Source: Rhodobacteraceae bacterium HLUCCA09 | Lineage (GTDB): Bacteria; Pseudomonadota; Alphaproteobacteria; Rhodobacterales; Rhodobacteraceae | Length of the DNA: 40,165 nt | Reading direction: 5' to 3' | Assembly: GCA_001314685.1 (NCBI GenBank) | Contig: LJNT01000169.1 | Location: forward strand, 1 to 40,165 | Part shown: piece by piece, positions 8,178-16,807 of the stretch | Layout of the letters: each line of letters begins with the position of its first letter | How positions within the stretch are numbered: the stretch's first letter is position 1 | The notes under the pieces: model-generated | Told to the model about the DNA's origin: nothing | Seen by the model: the letters and a program-made list of their open reading frames with translations, nothing else | The model's database searches: none | Made by a program: the position numbers and the translations under genes

Positions 8178-9083
8178 TCAGACCTTTCGGTAGATCGACG
8201 GGCGCAGGGGGGCGAGCGCGGGGTGCGGCCCGATCGCCTCGGCATGGCCGGTGAAGAGGATGCCGCCGGGCCTCAGCCGCCGCGCGACGCCCTCGACGAC
8301 GCGGGCCTGCGCCGCGGGCGCGAAATAGATGAGCACGTTGCGCAGGAACACTACGTCGGCGGCGAAATCGGGCAGCTCGGAGAGATCCTGCAGGTTGGCG
8401 CGGGCGAAGCGCGCCTGCGCGCGCAGTTCGGGCACCACGCGCCAGAGAGGGCGGCCGCCCGCATCGGTGAACCGTCGGGCGCGCATCAGGTAGCACGCGC
8501 GCCGCGCGGGCGAGAGGCCCGCAATCTCTTCCTCGGTGTAGACGGCGCGCTCGGCCCGGGCGAGGACGCGCGCCGAGACGTCGGTGCCGAGCAGCTCCCA
8601 CCGCGTCGGCCCCTGCCCGCGCGCGGCGCGCTCGGCGAGCAGGATCGCGGTCGACCAGAGCTCGGCTCCGATCGAGGCGGCGGCGCTCCAGACGCGCAGG
8701 GGGCCGCGCGCCGTCTCGGCCAGCAGGTCGAGGCCCGTCTCGTCGAGCCAGGCATATTGGTGCGCCTCGCGGAAGAAGCTCGTCGTGTGCGTGGTGAGCG
8801 CTTCGACGAGGTGGCGCAGCTCGGCCCCGCTCGCATCGGCCTCGAGCCGGGCGAGATAGGCATGGAAGTCGGCCAGCCCCAGCTCGCGCAGGCGGCGACC
8901 GACGCGGAAAGCGATGAAATCGGTCTTGGCGGGGTCGAGATGCAGGCCGGCGCCCCGCTCAACGAGGGCGGAGATGGCTTCGGCCGCGTCGCGCGGCAGG
9001 GGCGGGCCAGCGGGCGCCGCCGGCGGGCGGGCGCCGGAGTGCGGCGCGGTCGGGCGGGTCGGCATGCCGTGCGTTGCGGCCAT
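8178..9083 (-). CDS. cheR: Chemotaxis protein methyltransferase CheR
   Basis: A 301-residue SAM-dependent enzyme that methylates glutamates of chemoreceptors. An N-terminal alpha-helical domain (about residues 30-105, ending in EALTTHTTSFFREAHQ) precedes the methyltransferase domain (VWSAAASIGAELWSTAI, LLGTDVSARVLARAERAVY, FARANLQDL, ADVVFLRNVLIYF, GGILFTGHAEAI). The SAM loop usually reads STGEEPYS; here it reads SIGAELWS, keeping the second acidic residue but losing the first Glu, Pro and Tyr, a mild deviation. The gene starts one base after the cheW stop and is followed directly by cheB, so the methylation enzymes are co-expressed. A Pro/Ala-rich tail precedes the conserved part, and an ATG a few codons in could serve as an alternative start. 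Confidence 0.95.
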   Translation of the reverse strand: MAATHGMPTRPTAPHSGARPPAAPAGPPLPRDAAEAISALVERGAGLHLDPAKTDFIAFRVGRRLRELGLADFHAYLARLEADASGAELRHLVEALTTHTTSFFREAHQYAWLDETGLDLLAETARGPLRVWSAAASIGAELWSTAILLAERAARGQGPTRWELLGTDVSARVLARAERAVYTEEEIAGLSPARRACYLMRARRFTDAGGRPLWRVVPELRAQARFARANLQDLSELPDFAADVVFLRNVLIYFAPAAQARVVEGVARRLRPGGILFTGHAEAIGPHPALAPLRPSIYRKV

Positions 9084-9084
9084 G

Positions 9085-9615
9085 TCAGTCGAAATCGAAC
9101 GGGCCGGGCCGGCCGCCCCGGCACAGCAGGCCGTCGACGTCGAGCACCAGCGCGCGGCCGTCCTCGGTGCGGGCGAGCGTCGTCGCCGCCTCGCAGCGCC
9201 ACCCCGAGAGCGTGTCGGGCATGGGCTCCAGCGCGTCCTGGCCGATCTCGGCCACGCGCAGCACCCGCTCGGTCAACACCCCGAGCGATGTCGCGGAGGC
9301 ACCGCCCTCGCCCTCTCCCGAGAAGGCGAAGACGACGATGCGCGCCTCGGCCCCCGGTTCGGCGCGGATGCCGAGGCGAGCGGCCAGATCGACCACCGGC
9401 ACGCTCTGGCCGCGCAGGTCGATCAGGCCCAGCACGTCGTGCGGCGCGTTGGGCAGCGCCGAGATCTCGGAGCGGTCGACGATCTCGCGGACATGGGTGA
9501 CGGGCACGGCGAAGACCTGCCCGCCCAGCACGAAGGTCAGCAGCGTCAGCGGCGCGGGGCCCTCGGGCGCATCGTCCGGAGCGTCGAGATCGGCGGAGAG
9601 GGGCGCGAGCGACAT
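9085..9615 (-). CDS. cheW: Chemotaxis coupling protein CheW (copy 1)
   Basis: A 176-residue scaffold that links chemoreceptors to CheA. The CheW fold is seen as LTFVLGGQVFAVPVTHVREI, VLGLIDLRGQSVPVVDLAARLG, RIVVFAF and the later VLTERVLRV. The region around PNAPHDVLGLIDLRGQ is the receptor/CheA contact strand. A glycine-rich insertion (SGEGEGGASA) lies in a loop. It is downstream of the transmembrane receptor gene by 10 bases and is the second CheW of the operon; it resembles the other copy only in the general fold, so the two may serve different receptors. Confidence 0.93.
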   Translation of the reverse strand: MSLAPLSADLDAPDDAPEGPAPLTLLTFVLGGQVFAVPVTHVREIVDRSEISALPNAPHDVLGLIDLRGQSVPVVDLAARLGIRAEPGAEARIVVFAFSGEGEGGASATSLGVLTERVLRVAEIGQDALEPMPDTLSGWRCEAATTLARTEDGRALVLDVDGLLCRGGRPGPFDFD

Positions 9616-9625
9616 CGGGCCCTCC

Positions 9626-11491
9626 TCACGACGCGCGCGACATGCGCTCGAACTCGCGGTCGGAGACCTCTTCCGACCAGAGGTCGAGCGCGAAGCCGCC
9701 CTCGTCGGCCGCCTTGCCCTGCCCGCCCGCAGCCGGCGCGGCGCCCCTGGCGGGCGCGGCGGGGCGCGCGGCCCGGGCCTGGGCGGCGGGCGCGGCGTCG
9801 GCGCGCGGCGCCGCCCGCTCCTGCTCGCCGGTGCGGTAATAGGCGATGGCCTCGCGCAGGCGCGCGGCCTGGTCGGCGAGAGCCTGCGAGACCGAGGCGG
9901 CCTCGGTCGCCGAGGCGGCGTTCTGCTGGATCACCGCGTCAAGCTCGCGGATCGCCTGGTTGATCTGGTCGGCGCCGATGTTCTGTTCGCGCGTCGCCGC
10001 CGAAATCTCCTGCACGAGGTCGGAGGTGCGCTGGATCGAGGGCAGGAGCCGCTCGAGCATCTGCCCCGCCTTCTCGCTCACCTCGACCGTGCGGCCCGAC
10101 AGCTCCCCGATCTCGGCCGCGGCCTGCTGGCTGCGCTCGGCGAGCTTGCGCACCTCCGAGGCGACGACGGCGAAGCCCTTGCCGTGGGCGCCCGCGCGCG
10201 CGGCCTCGACGGCGGCGTTGAGCGCGAGCAGGTCGGTCTGGCGGGCGATCTCCTGGATGATGTTGATCTTCTCGGCGATGGTCTTCATCGCCTTCACAGC
10301 CTCGTCCACCGCCTGCCCGCTCTCGCGGGCCTCGTCGCTGGCCTGCACCGCGATCTTCTCGGTCTGGGCGGCGTTGTCGGCCGACTGGCGGATGTTGGCC
10401 GTCATCTCTTCCATCGCGGCGCTCGCCTCCTCGGCGGCGGCGGCCTGCTGGGTCGAGCCCTGGCTGAGCTGCTCCGACGTGGCGCTCATCGCCTGCGCGC
10501 CCTCGGCCACGCCGTCGGCGCTGGTGCGGGCGCCGGCGAGCACATCTCGCAGCTTCTCCAGCATCCGCTCGAGCGCGCGGCCGAGCCGGTCGTCGTCGGA
10601 GCGGGGGGTCACGTCGGCGGTCAGGTCGCCGCGGGCGATCCGGTCGGCCGCCTCCGCCATGCCGTCGAGCGCGGCGCTCATCTCGCCCATCGAGCCGAGC
10701 AGGCGGCCGATCTCGTCGCGGGAGGACGACGCACAGTCGACGTCTCCCTCGCCGCGGGCGATGCGGGCGGCGATGGCGGTGGCCCGGCCCAGCCCGCGCG
10801 AGATCGACAGCGCGATCCAGAAGGCGGCGGCGATGCCGATAGCGAGCGCGGCCACGGTGGTGACGACGACGGTGTTGCGGGCCTCGGCATAACGGGCGGC
10901 CGAGCTCTGCTTCTCGGCCTCCATCGCGGCGACGTTGCGCAGCACGATGTCATGCAGCACGTCCTTGGTGGCGTCGAGCACGCGCGCGCCCTCGCCCGTG
11001 AGCAGCGCCTTGGCCTCGGCGGCGGCGCGCGCGCCCCCGCCCGGCGCGGCAAGGGCGCCGGTCGCGGCGCCGGCAGCGGGCGAGACGGCCTCGGCGGCAA
11101 GCTCGGCGATGCGCGCCTCGATCGCGGCATAGGGCGCGAAGGCCGCGTCGAAGGCCTCGAGCGCGGCCACGTCGTCGCCCTCGGCGATGGCGCCGGCCTC
11201 GGCGCGGAGCCCCGCGATCGTGTCGAGCCGGGCCTTGATCTGGGCATGGGTGGCGTCGACGCCCGCGCGGTCCTCGGCCAGAAGCATGCGGCTCTGGGCG
11301 TCTTTCATCGCGTAGAACTCCGCCTCCATCTGCGCGGCGATGCGCGCTTTCTCGGCGGTCACGTCGACGATGTGCTGGACGCCCCGGTTGAAGTCGGCGA
11401 GGCGGGTGAGGCTGACCCAGGCGAGCGCCCCCATGAGCAGGAGCACCGCCGCGAAGGCGCCGACGAGCTTGGTCTTGATGGAAAGCGACAT
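9626..11491 (-). CDS. Methyl-accepting chemotaxis protein (transmembrane)
   Basis: A 621-residue chemoreceptor starting at ATG 11491 ([11 protein letters not shown]), preceded by GGAG with 8-base spacing; an in-frame ATG 21 bases upstream is less well placed. A first transmembrane helix covers about residues 10-30 ([16 protein letters not shown]), a helical periplasmic sensor follows, then a second helix ([21 protein letters not shown]), a HAMP domain and the long signalling hairpin. The hairpin tip reads [20 protein letters not shown] and [16 protein letters not shown], fully canonical, so it should bind CheW and CheA. The C-terminus is Ala/Pro-rich and lacks a CheR-binding pentapeptide such as NWETF. 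The ligand cannot be predicted from the sensor region. Confidence 0.95.
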   Translation of the reverse strand: MSLSIKTKLVGAFAAVLLLMGALAWVSLTRLADFNRGVQHIVDVTAEKARIAAQMEAEFYAMKDAQSRMLLAEDRAGVDATHAQIKARLDTIAGLRAEAGAIAEGDDVAALEAFDAAFAPYAAIEARIAELAAEAVSPAAGAATGALAAPGGGARAAAEAKALLTGEGARVLDATKDVLHDIVLRNVAAMEAEKQSSAARYAEARNTVVVTTVAALAIGIAAAFWIALSISRGLGRATAIAARIARGEGDVDCASSSRDEIGRLLGSMGEMSAALDGMAEAADRIARGDLTADVTPRSDDDRLGRALERMLEKLRDVLAGARTSADGVAEGAQAMSATSEQLSQGSTQQAAAAEEASAAMEEMTANIRQSADNAAQTEKIAVQASDEARESGQAVDEAVKAMKTIAEKINIIQEIARQTDLLALNAAVEAARAGAHGKGFAVVASEVRKLAERSQQAAAEIGELSGRTVEVSEKAGQMLERLLPSIQRTSDLVQEISAATREQNIGADQINQAIRELDAVIQQNAASATEAASVSQALADQAARLREAIAYYRTGEQERAAPRADAAPAAQARAARPAAPARGAAPAAGGQGKAADEGGFALDLWSEEVSDREFERMSRAS

Positions 11492-11537
11492 GGTCTGTCT
11501 CCGCAGGGTCATCAGGTCAGTGGGTCAGACCGTCGGG

Positions 11538-11604
11538 CTTCGGCCGCGTCGGTCAGGCGGCGGCTTCGGCCGCGTCGGTCAGGCGGCGGCTTCGGCCGCG
11601 TCGG
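11538..11604. repeat. 26-base tandem repeat spanning the end of cheW copy 2
   Basis: The unit CTTCGGCCGCGTCGGTCAGG plus CGGCGG (26 bases) starts at 11538 and again at 11564, with a partial third copy from 11590. The copy at 11564-11604 contains the last codons and stop of cheW (EAAA-stop), so the stop-bearing end of the gene has been duplicated into the gap before the chemoreceptor gene. Confidence 0.85.
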
Positions 11605-12082
11605 GGGCGAAAAGGGCCGAAGGCTCGAGTAGGACCACGAGGTCGGCCCCGTGGCGGATCGCGCCCGCGATGCAGGCGGGGGGCCAGCGCGCGCCGATCT
11701 CGGGCATCCGGTCGAGGGTGGCGCCGCCGGCCTCGATCACGTCCTCCACCGCGTCGGCGACGAAGGCGAGGCGGCAGGGCGCGCCGTCGATCTGGTGCTC
11801 GAGCACGATGATGCGGGCGGTCGGCCCCGGCGCGGCGGCGGGCATCCGCAGGCGGTGGCGGATGTCGAGCACCGGCACGACCACGCCGCGCACGTTGACG
11901 AGGCCGGGCGCGAAGGCACCGGCATTGGGCACCGGCGTGATCTCGGGCGGATCGAGGATCTCGTGCACCGGTTCGACCGAGATGCCGAACGCCTCGCCCT
12001 CGAGCCGGAAGACCAGCAGGATCGCCCCGCCGGCCGCCTGCGCCTCGTGTCCGGCATCGCGGTCTGTCGCGGCATGGGTCAT
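11579..12082 (-). CDS. cheW: Chemotaxis coupling protein CheW (copy 2)
   Basis: A 167-residue CheW. The start at 12082 (MTHAATDRD) is fixed by an ATGA overlap with the cheA stop at 12079-12082. Fold signatures are ILLVFRLEGEAFGISVEPVH, ITPVPNAGAFAPGLVNVRGV, VVPVLDIRHRL, ARIIVLE and LAFVADAVEDVIEAGGATLD. It couples CheA to receptors. Placed directly after cheA, it is probably the main CheW partner of this kinase. The C-terminus ends in EAAA and the end of the gene is part of a 26-base tandem repeat, which could have changed the last residues. Confidence 0.95.
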   Translation of the reverse strand: MTHAATDRDAGHEAQAAGGAILLVFRLEGEAFGISVEPVHEILDPPEITPVPNAGAFAPGLVNVRGVVVPVLDIRHRLRMPAAAPGPTARIIVLEHQIDGAPCRLAFVADAVEDVIEAGGATLDRMPEIGARWPPACIAGAIRHGADLVVLLEPSALFAPDAAEAAA

Positions 12083-14139
12083 GCAGCCTCCCTCTCGAGC
12101 AGGGCGCGCACGCTTTCCGCCTGGCGGATCAGCGTGGCGACGTCGATGATCAGCGCGACCCGGCCGTCGCCGAGGATGGTCGCCCCGCCGAGGCCGGGGA
12201 TCGCGCGGTGGTAGGGGCTGAGACTCTTGATGACGGTCTGGCTCTGGCCGAGGATGTCGTCGACGACGAGGCCCACGCGCGCGCCCGAGGCGCGCACGAT
12301 CACGACGCGCCGGGACACCTCGCCGCTGGCCGCGAGGCCGAGCACGCCGTCGAGCTCGACATAGGGCACCAGCTCGTCGCGGATGCGCAGCACGGTGCGC
12401 CCGCTGCGGCGGCCGGTCTCGGCCCGGTCCATCTCGACGCATTCCTCGACCGCCGAGAGCGGGATGACGTAGACCTGCCCGCCGAGCCGTACCCGCAACC
12501 CGTCGACGATGGCGAGCGTCACCGGCAGGCGCAGGGTGACGCGGGTGCCCTTCCCGGCGCGCGAGGCGACCTCGACCGCGCCGCCGAGCTGGTCGATGGC
12601 GCTGCGCACCGCGTCCATCCCGACGCCGCGGCCCGACACCGCGGACAGCTCTCGTGCGGTCGAGAAGCCGGGCTCGAAGATCAGGTGGTGCAGGGTGCGC
12701 TCGTCGGGCTCGGCCTCTTCCGGCAGGAGGCCCCGCTCGACCGCCTTGGCGCGGATCGCGGCGGCATCGAGGCCGCGCCCGTCATCCTCGATCGTCACCA
12801 GGATCTCGCCGCCCTCCTGCCGGGCCGAGAGGCGCAGCGTGCCCGCGGCCGGCTTGCCGGCAGCGGTGCGGTCGTCGGCGGCCTCGATCCCGTGGTCGAG
12901 CGAATTGCGGATCATGTGCACCAGCGGGTCGCCGATGCGGTCGATCACGTTCTTGTCGATCTCGGTCTCGCCGCCCTCGATGACGAGCCGCACCTCCTTG
13001 CCGAGCTCGGCCGAGAGGTCGCGGACCACGCGGCGGAACTTGCCGAACACGGTCTCGACCGGCAGCATCCGGATCGAGAGCGTGGCGTCGCGCAGCCCGA
13101 GCACGAGCGCGCCGATCTCTTCGACCACCGTCTCGAGGATGGGGTCGGAGATGCGCTCGGCCACGGCGCCGAGGCGGGCCTGGGCGATGACGAGCTCGCC
13201 GAGCGAATCCATCATCTCGTCGAGGCGCGAGGCGGCGATGCGCAGGCTTTCGCCCGGCCTGGCCGCGCCGGTGCCGCGGCCGCCCTCGGCGGGCCGGGGC
13301 GCGGTGGCGCCCGCCTCGCCCGCGGGCCTCGGGGCCGGCGCGGCGGCCCCGGCATCCGGCAGGGCCTGGTCGAAGGGCGCAGCAGTATCGGCGGCGATCT
13401 CCTCGATCTCGAGCTCGGCGTCGTCGGCGAAGATGAACACGTCCTCCACCGCCTCGCGCCCGGCCTCCGTCTCCAGCTCGGCCAGCCAGGTCAGATGGGC
13501 ATCGGCCGGGTCGAGCGCATCGAGCGGCGGCAGGGCGCCCGCGTCGACGGCGAGCGCGACCGTGCCGAGGTCTTCGAGCTCGCGCATCAGCAGGTCGGGG
13601 CGCATCCCGTTGCGCAGCGCGTCGCGCAGCGGGCGGAAGCGGATGCGGTAGCGACGCGGACCGCCCCCGCGCGCCGGCATCGCCCCTGCGGCGTCGGGCC
13701 GCCCTGCGGCGTCGGGCCTCGCCGCGGTGCGCTCTCCGGCTGCCCCGCCCTCGCCCGTCACCGCCTGGATGCGCGCGACGATTCGCTGCGTCTGCTCGCT
13801 GTGCAGGAGCGCCTCCGACGCCTCGACGTCGCCCTCGAGCGCGAGGAAGCCGCCGAGCAGGTCGCGCGCCTCGAGCGAGAGGTTCACGAGGTCGCGCCCG
13901 ACCGTCAGCTCGCCCGCGCGCACTTTTTCGTAGGCGTTCTCGAAATGGTGGGCGAAGCGGGCGAGGGACGAATAGCCGAACATCGCGCCCGAGCCCTTGA
14001 GCGTGTGCAGGCTTCGGAAGATCGCGTCGATCGCGGCGGGGCCGGGATCGTCCTCGAGGCCGAGCACGAGATCCTCGAGCTCCGAGAGGATCTCGTGGGC
14101 CTCCTGCACGAAGGCGGCGGTGGCCTGCTCCATGCTCAT
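12079..14139 (-). CDS. cheA: Chemotaxis sensor histidine kinase CheA
   Basis: A 686-residue kinase that autophosphorylates and passes phosphate to CheY and CheB. Domains in order: HPt domain with phosphorylated H45 (FRSLHTLKGSGAMFG); an Ala/Pro/Gly linker containing a duplicated RPDAAG; a middle domain (about residues 165-250, YRIRFRPLRDALRNGMRPDL); dimerisation domain (SLRIAASRLDEMMDSLGELV); ATPase domain with N box HMIRNSLDHGIE, G1 box EDDGRGLDA, F box LIFEPGFSTA and G2 box SGRGVGMDAV; and a C-terminal CheW-like regulatory domain (VDGLRVRLGGQVYVIPLSAV). All catalytic boxes are intact. It overlaps cheW by 4 bases and begins 4 bases after the cheY stop. Confidence 0.97.
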   Translation of the reverse strand: MSMEQATAAFVQEAHEILSELEDLVLGLEDDPGPAAIDAIFRSLHTLKGSGAMFGYSSLARFAHHFENAYEKVRAGELTVGRDLVNLSLEARDLLGGFLALEGDVEASEALLHSEQTQRIVARIQAVTGEGGAAGERTAARPDAAGRPDAAGAMPARGGGPRRYRIRFRPLRDALRNGMRPDLLMRELEDLGTVALAVDAGALPPLDALDPADAHLTWLAELETEAGREAVEDVFIFADDAELEIEEIAADTAAPFDQALPDAGAAAPAPRPAGEAGATAPRPAEGGRGTGAARPGESLRIAASRLDEMMDSLGELVIAQARLGAVAERISDPILETVVEEIGALVLGLRDATLSIRMLPVETVFGKFRRVVRDLSAELGKEVRLVIEGGETEIDKNVIDRIGDPLVHMIRNSLDHGIEAADDRTAAGKPAAGTLRLSARQEGGEILVTIEDDGRGLDAAAIRAKAVERGLLPEEAEPDERTLHHLIFEPGFSTARELSAVSGRGVGMDAVRSAIDQLGGAVEVASRAGKGTRVTLRLPVTLAIVDGLRVRLGGQVYVIPLSAVEECVEMDRAETGRRSGRTVLRIRDELVPYVELDGVLGLAASGEVSRRVVIVRASGARVGLVVDDILGQSQTVIKSLSPYHRAIPGLGGATILGDGRVALIIDVATLIRQAESVRALLEREAA

Positions 14140-14143
14140 CGGC

Positions 14144-14506
14144 TCACCCCAGCAGCTTTCGGGTGACGGCGATCAGCTTGTCGGCGTCGAAGGGCTTGTT
14201 GATCCAGCCGGTCGCCCCCGCCTCCTTGCCCTGCGCCTTCATCTCCGGCGCCGTCTCGGTGGTGAGCATCACGATAGGGATGCCGCTGCCGGCGGCCTCG
14301 CCGCGCGCCGAGCGGATGAAGTCGATGCCGTTCATCACCGGCATGTTGAGGTCGGTGATGACGAGCGCCGGCCGATCGGCGCGCAGCCGGTCGAGCGCCT
14401 CCTGCCCGTTCTCGGCCTCGACCACGCTGTAGCCCTCGGCCTCGAGCGTGAAGCGCACGAGATCGCGCACCGCCTCGCTGTCGTCCACCGTCAGGATGGT
14501 GCTCAT
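14144..14506 (-). CDS. cheY: Chemotaxis response regulator CheY
   Basis: A 120-residue single-domain receiver. Key residues: acidic pair D8/D9 (MSTILTVDDSEAVR), phosphorylation site D52 (ITDLNMPVMNG), T82/T83 (VMLTTE) and K104 (WINKPFD). The start at 14506 is supported by GGAGG upstream and by an ATGA overlap with the STAS-like gene; the longer open frame upstream is the coding region of that gene in another frame. It should carry the signal from CheA to the flagellar motor switch. No cheZ, cheC or cheX gene is in the window, so dephosphorylation must come from elsewhere. Confidence 0.97.
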   Translation of the reverse strand: MSTILTVDDSEAVRDLVRFTLEAEGYSVVEAENGQEALDRLRADRPALVITDLNMPVMNGIDFIRSARGEAAGSGIPIVMLTTETAPEMKAQGKEAGATGWINKPFDADKLIAVTRKLLG

Positions 14507-14814
14507 GCCGCCTTTTCCTCCGTCCATGCCCCGCTCCGGACCATCGCGAGCGCTGCCGCCGCCTCGGCCCCGAGGGCCACGTCGAGGCCCGCCTGGCACG
14601 CCGCCTCCCGCCCCGCGACGAGCAGTTGCAGCGCGACCTGCCCCGGCCGTGGCGCGTCGAGATCGAGGACGAGCGCGCCCCCGGCCGCGCGCGCCCCGTC
14701 GAGGGCGGCCACGAGCGCGGCCATCCCCTTGGCCGCCTCCGCGACGGCGAGGTCAGAGCGGATCACGTGCGTCGCACCCGCCTCTTCGGCGGTCTTCTCT
14801 GGGGGCTCCCGCAT
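14503..14814 (-). CDS. STAS-domain-like protein, first gene of chemotaxis operon
   Basis: A 103-residue small cytoplasmic protein with the hydrophobic pattern of a STAS (anti-sigma factor antagonist) domain: ALVLDLDAPRPGQVALQLLV followed by a helix AGREAACQAGLDVALG. In SpoIIAA-type STAS proteins a phosphorylated Ser/Thr sits in a DSSG turn after the LDLS strand; here the turn reads PRPGQVA, so no phosphorylatable residue is evident. STAS proteins recur at the head of alphaproteobacterial chemotaxis clusters with unknown function. A GGAGG site precedes the ATG and the gene overlaps cheY (ATGA). Assignment to STAS rests on pattern, length and context. Confidence 0.75.
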   Translation of the reverse strand: MREPPEKTAEEAGATHVIRSDLAVAEAAKGMAALVAALDGARAAGGALVLDLDAPRPGQVALQLLVAGREAACQAGLDVALGAEAAAALAMVRSGAWTEEKAA

Positions 14815-14971
14815 GCGGATGTCCTCCGGGCTTCGATGCGGCGCACCTTTGGCCGATAAGCCTCAACGTTTCGTAACCGTGCGTGGAGAATTGGAGCGAT
14901 TCCGGCGGCTTGCATTCACCCGTCGTTCACCTTCGACGGCGATGCAGGGGCGTGGTCAAGCGAGAGGGCCT

Positions 14972-16786
14972 ATGGAGGCGACGGCAGGCACCGGCGCGGC
15001 AGGGAGCGGCGCGGCAGAGGGGGGACGCGCCCGCGATGCCGGTATCGCCGCGCGGCCGGAGCGGCCCGCCCACGCCGAGGCGCAGACGATCTCGGCCCGC
15101 GGCGTGGCGACCTTCGCCGCGCTCATGGAAGAGTTGTCGACCATCCGCCGCCTGCAGACCGACATCGCCCGCGCGCTCGAAGACTTCGCCACCCTGCTCG
15201 AGGACGACGCCGAGGGCTCGGACGGCGCCGGGCCGGGCGGTCACGGGCCGGGCGGTCACGGGCTGGGCGGTCACGGGCCGGGCGCAGACGACGGCGCAGA
15301 GACCGATTCGGGCGGGATGGAGACGCTGCCCGACCGTCTCGCCCGGCTGCGCTCGGCTCTCTGGGGCCTCGCAGAGGCGACGGGCGCGCGCGCCGCCGGC
15401 GTCGACATGGTCGCGGCGCGCGGCGCGGTGTCGGTGCTCGCCCGCTGCGGCCGCAGCCTCGCCGCCGTGGCGACCCTGTCGCGCACCACCGCCGTCTCGG
15501 CCGGCATCCGCTCGCTCGACGACTATACCGACGCGCTCGCCGCCACCGCCGCCGCCCTCGGCGAGGCCGCCAACGACGTGCTCGGCCGGCTCGACGCGCT
15601 CGCCGCCCGCGCCGGCGCCACGCTGGAGGAATGCCGGACCGCCGTGCGCGATCTCGACCGCCTCGGCCCCGCCATCGAGGGCCGCCTCGCCGACCTCGCC
15701 CGGATCGGCGCCGAGGAACATGCGCTCGCCGGCGAGATCGCCGGCGAGGCGCGGCGCTGCGGGGCCGAGGGGCGTGCGCAGCTCAAGGGCTTCGTCTCTG
15801 CGATGCAGTTCTCCGACCGGATGGCCCAGCAGCTCGACCACGTGGCCGCGATGCTTGCCCACGACGACCCGCATCTCGACCGGCTCGCCGCCGCGCAGAT
15901 GCGGGGCGCGGCCGAGGCGATGCAGGCCGTCTCGGAGGAGGTCGGCGCGGCCCTCGACGGCCTGTCGCGGCTCGCCCGCGACGGCGCCGACCTGCTCACG
16001 CAGGCGGGCATCGCCGCCGCCGCCCGCGCCACCCTCGCCGCGCGGGCCGAGATGGTCGAGACCGCGCTGCGCGACCTGCGCCCCCTCGATCGGCTCCTGC
16101 GCGTGGCCGAGACCGAGGCGACCCACGTCTCCGAGACCGCCGCCGCCGCCCGCGCCAACTTTCGCCGCCTTGCCGCGAGCGCGCGCGATCTCTCGCGCCT
16201 GTCGGTCAACGCAACCCTCGTCGCGGCCCGCTCGGGCGATGCGCGCGGGCCGCTCTCGGCGCTCTCGACCGAGGTGCGCTCCGTCGCCTCCAGGAGCCTG
16301 TCGGCCGCCGCCGACGGCGAGGCGCGGCTCGGCACCGTGGCGCAGGGGGCCGAGGCGTCGAACGACGCCGTGGCCGGGGCGGGCCGGCACCTGCGCACCG
16401 CGCTCGACCGCGCGCGCGCCGAGGCCGAGGCGGGCGCCTCCCGGGCCGCGCGCCTCGAGTCGCTCTCGGGACAGGCCGGCGAGACGGCCGCGCAGCTCCT
16501 CGCCCTGCTCTCGGACGCGCAGGTGCGCCTGTCGGGCCTGGCCGAAGTGTCGCGGGCGCTGGGCGCGCTCGCCGAGGCCCTCGACGGCCACGGGGGCGGG
16601 GCAGCGGCAGCAGCGCCCCGGACGGCCCCCGACGCCGACCTGCTCGCCCGCATCTACGCCAGTTACACGATGGACGAAGAGCGCGCCGTGCACGCCGCGC
16701 TCTACGGCGCGCCCGAAGACGCGCCGGGGGCCGCCGCGCCCTCTCCGGCCGCGACGGCCGACGACATCGACGACCTGCTCTTCTGA
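14972..16786 (+). CDS. Soluble degenerate chemoreceptor-like protein
   Basis: A 604-residue, almost entirely alpha-helical, Ala/Arg/Glu-rich protein without membrane helices. The start at 14972 is taken because GAGAGG precedes it; an in-frame ATG 30 bases upstream lacks a ribosome-binding site. Residues about 405-445 contain LSVNATLVAARSGDARG then LSTEVRSVASRS, which parallel the chemoreceptor tip ([11 protein letters not shown]... EVRxLAxRS) with N413 and E434 in register, but with key positions changed and one residue fewer. A central segment AMQFSDRMAQQLDHVAAML resembles coiled-coil receptor sequence. The C-terminus is acidic and ends DDIDDLLF, like CheY-binding peptides of CheZ and FliM. 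A glycine/histidine repeat lies near residue 90. Divergent from the chemotaxis operon and 21 bases upstream of a BLUF gene. Function inferred, not known. Confidence 0.8.
   Translation: MEATAGTGAAGSGAAEGGRARDAGIAARPERPAHAEAQTISARGVATFAALMEELSTIRRLQTDIARALEDFATLLEDDAEGSDGAGPGGHGPGGHGLGGHGPGADDGAETDSGGMETLPDRLARLRSALWGLAEATGARAAGVDMVAARGAVSVLARCGRSLAAVATLSRTTAVSAGIRSLDDYTDALAATAAALGEAANDVLGRLDALAARAGATLEECRTAVRDLDRLGPAIEGRLADLARIGAEEHALAGEIAGEARRCGAEGRAQLKGFVSAMQFSDRMAQQLDHVAAMLAHDDPHLDRLAAAQMRGAAEAMQAVSEEVGAALDGLSRLARDGADLLTQAGIAAAARATLAARAEMVETALRDLRPLDRLLRVAETEATHVSETAAAARANFRRLAASARDLSRLSVNATLVAARSGDARGPLSALSTEVRSVASRSLSAAADGEARLGTVAQGAEASNDAVAGAGRHLRTALDRARAEAEAGASRAARLESLSGQAGETAAQLLALLSDAQVRLSGLAEVSRALGALAEALDGHGGGAAAAAPRTAPDADLLARIYASYTMDEERAVHAALYGAPEDAPGAAAPSPAATADDIDDLLF
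15230..15285. repeat. In-frame 15-base tandem repeat
   Basis: The unit GGGCCGGGCGGTCAC occurs at 15230-15244, 15245-15259 and, with one change, 15260-15274, plus a partial copy. It encodes a GPGGH repeat in the N-terminal linker of the chemoreceptor-like protein. Confidence 0.9.
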
Positions 16787-16807
16787 CCCCGGAACGGAGA
16801 CCTGTCC

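Noticed and set aside
6724-8601. A 625-codon minus-strand open frame overlapping surE, cheB and cheR
   Set aside because: Same strand but wrong frame; the three real genes have full catalytic motifs in other frames.
14852-14859. GCCGATAA, identical to a sigma-28 (FliA) -10 element, upstream of the chemoreceptor-like gene
   Set aside because: No TAAA-type -35 occurs at the required 15-base spacing (the bases there are TCGA), so a flagellar promoter is not supported.
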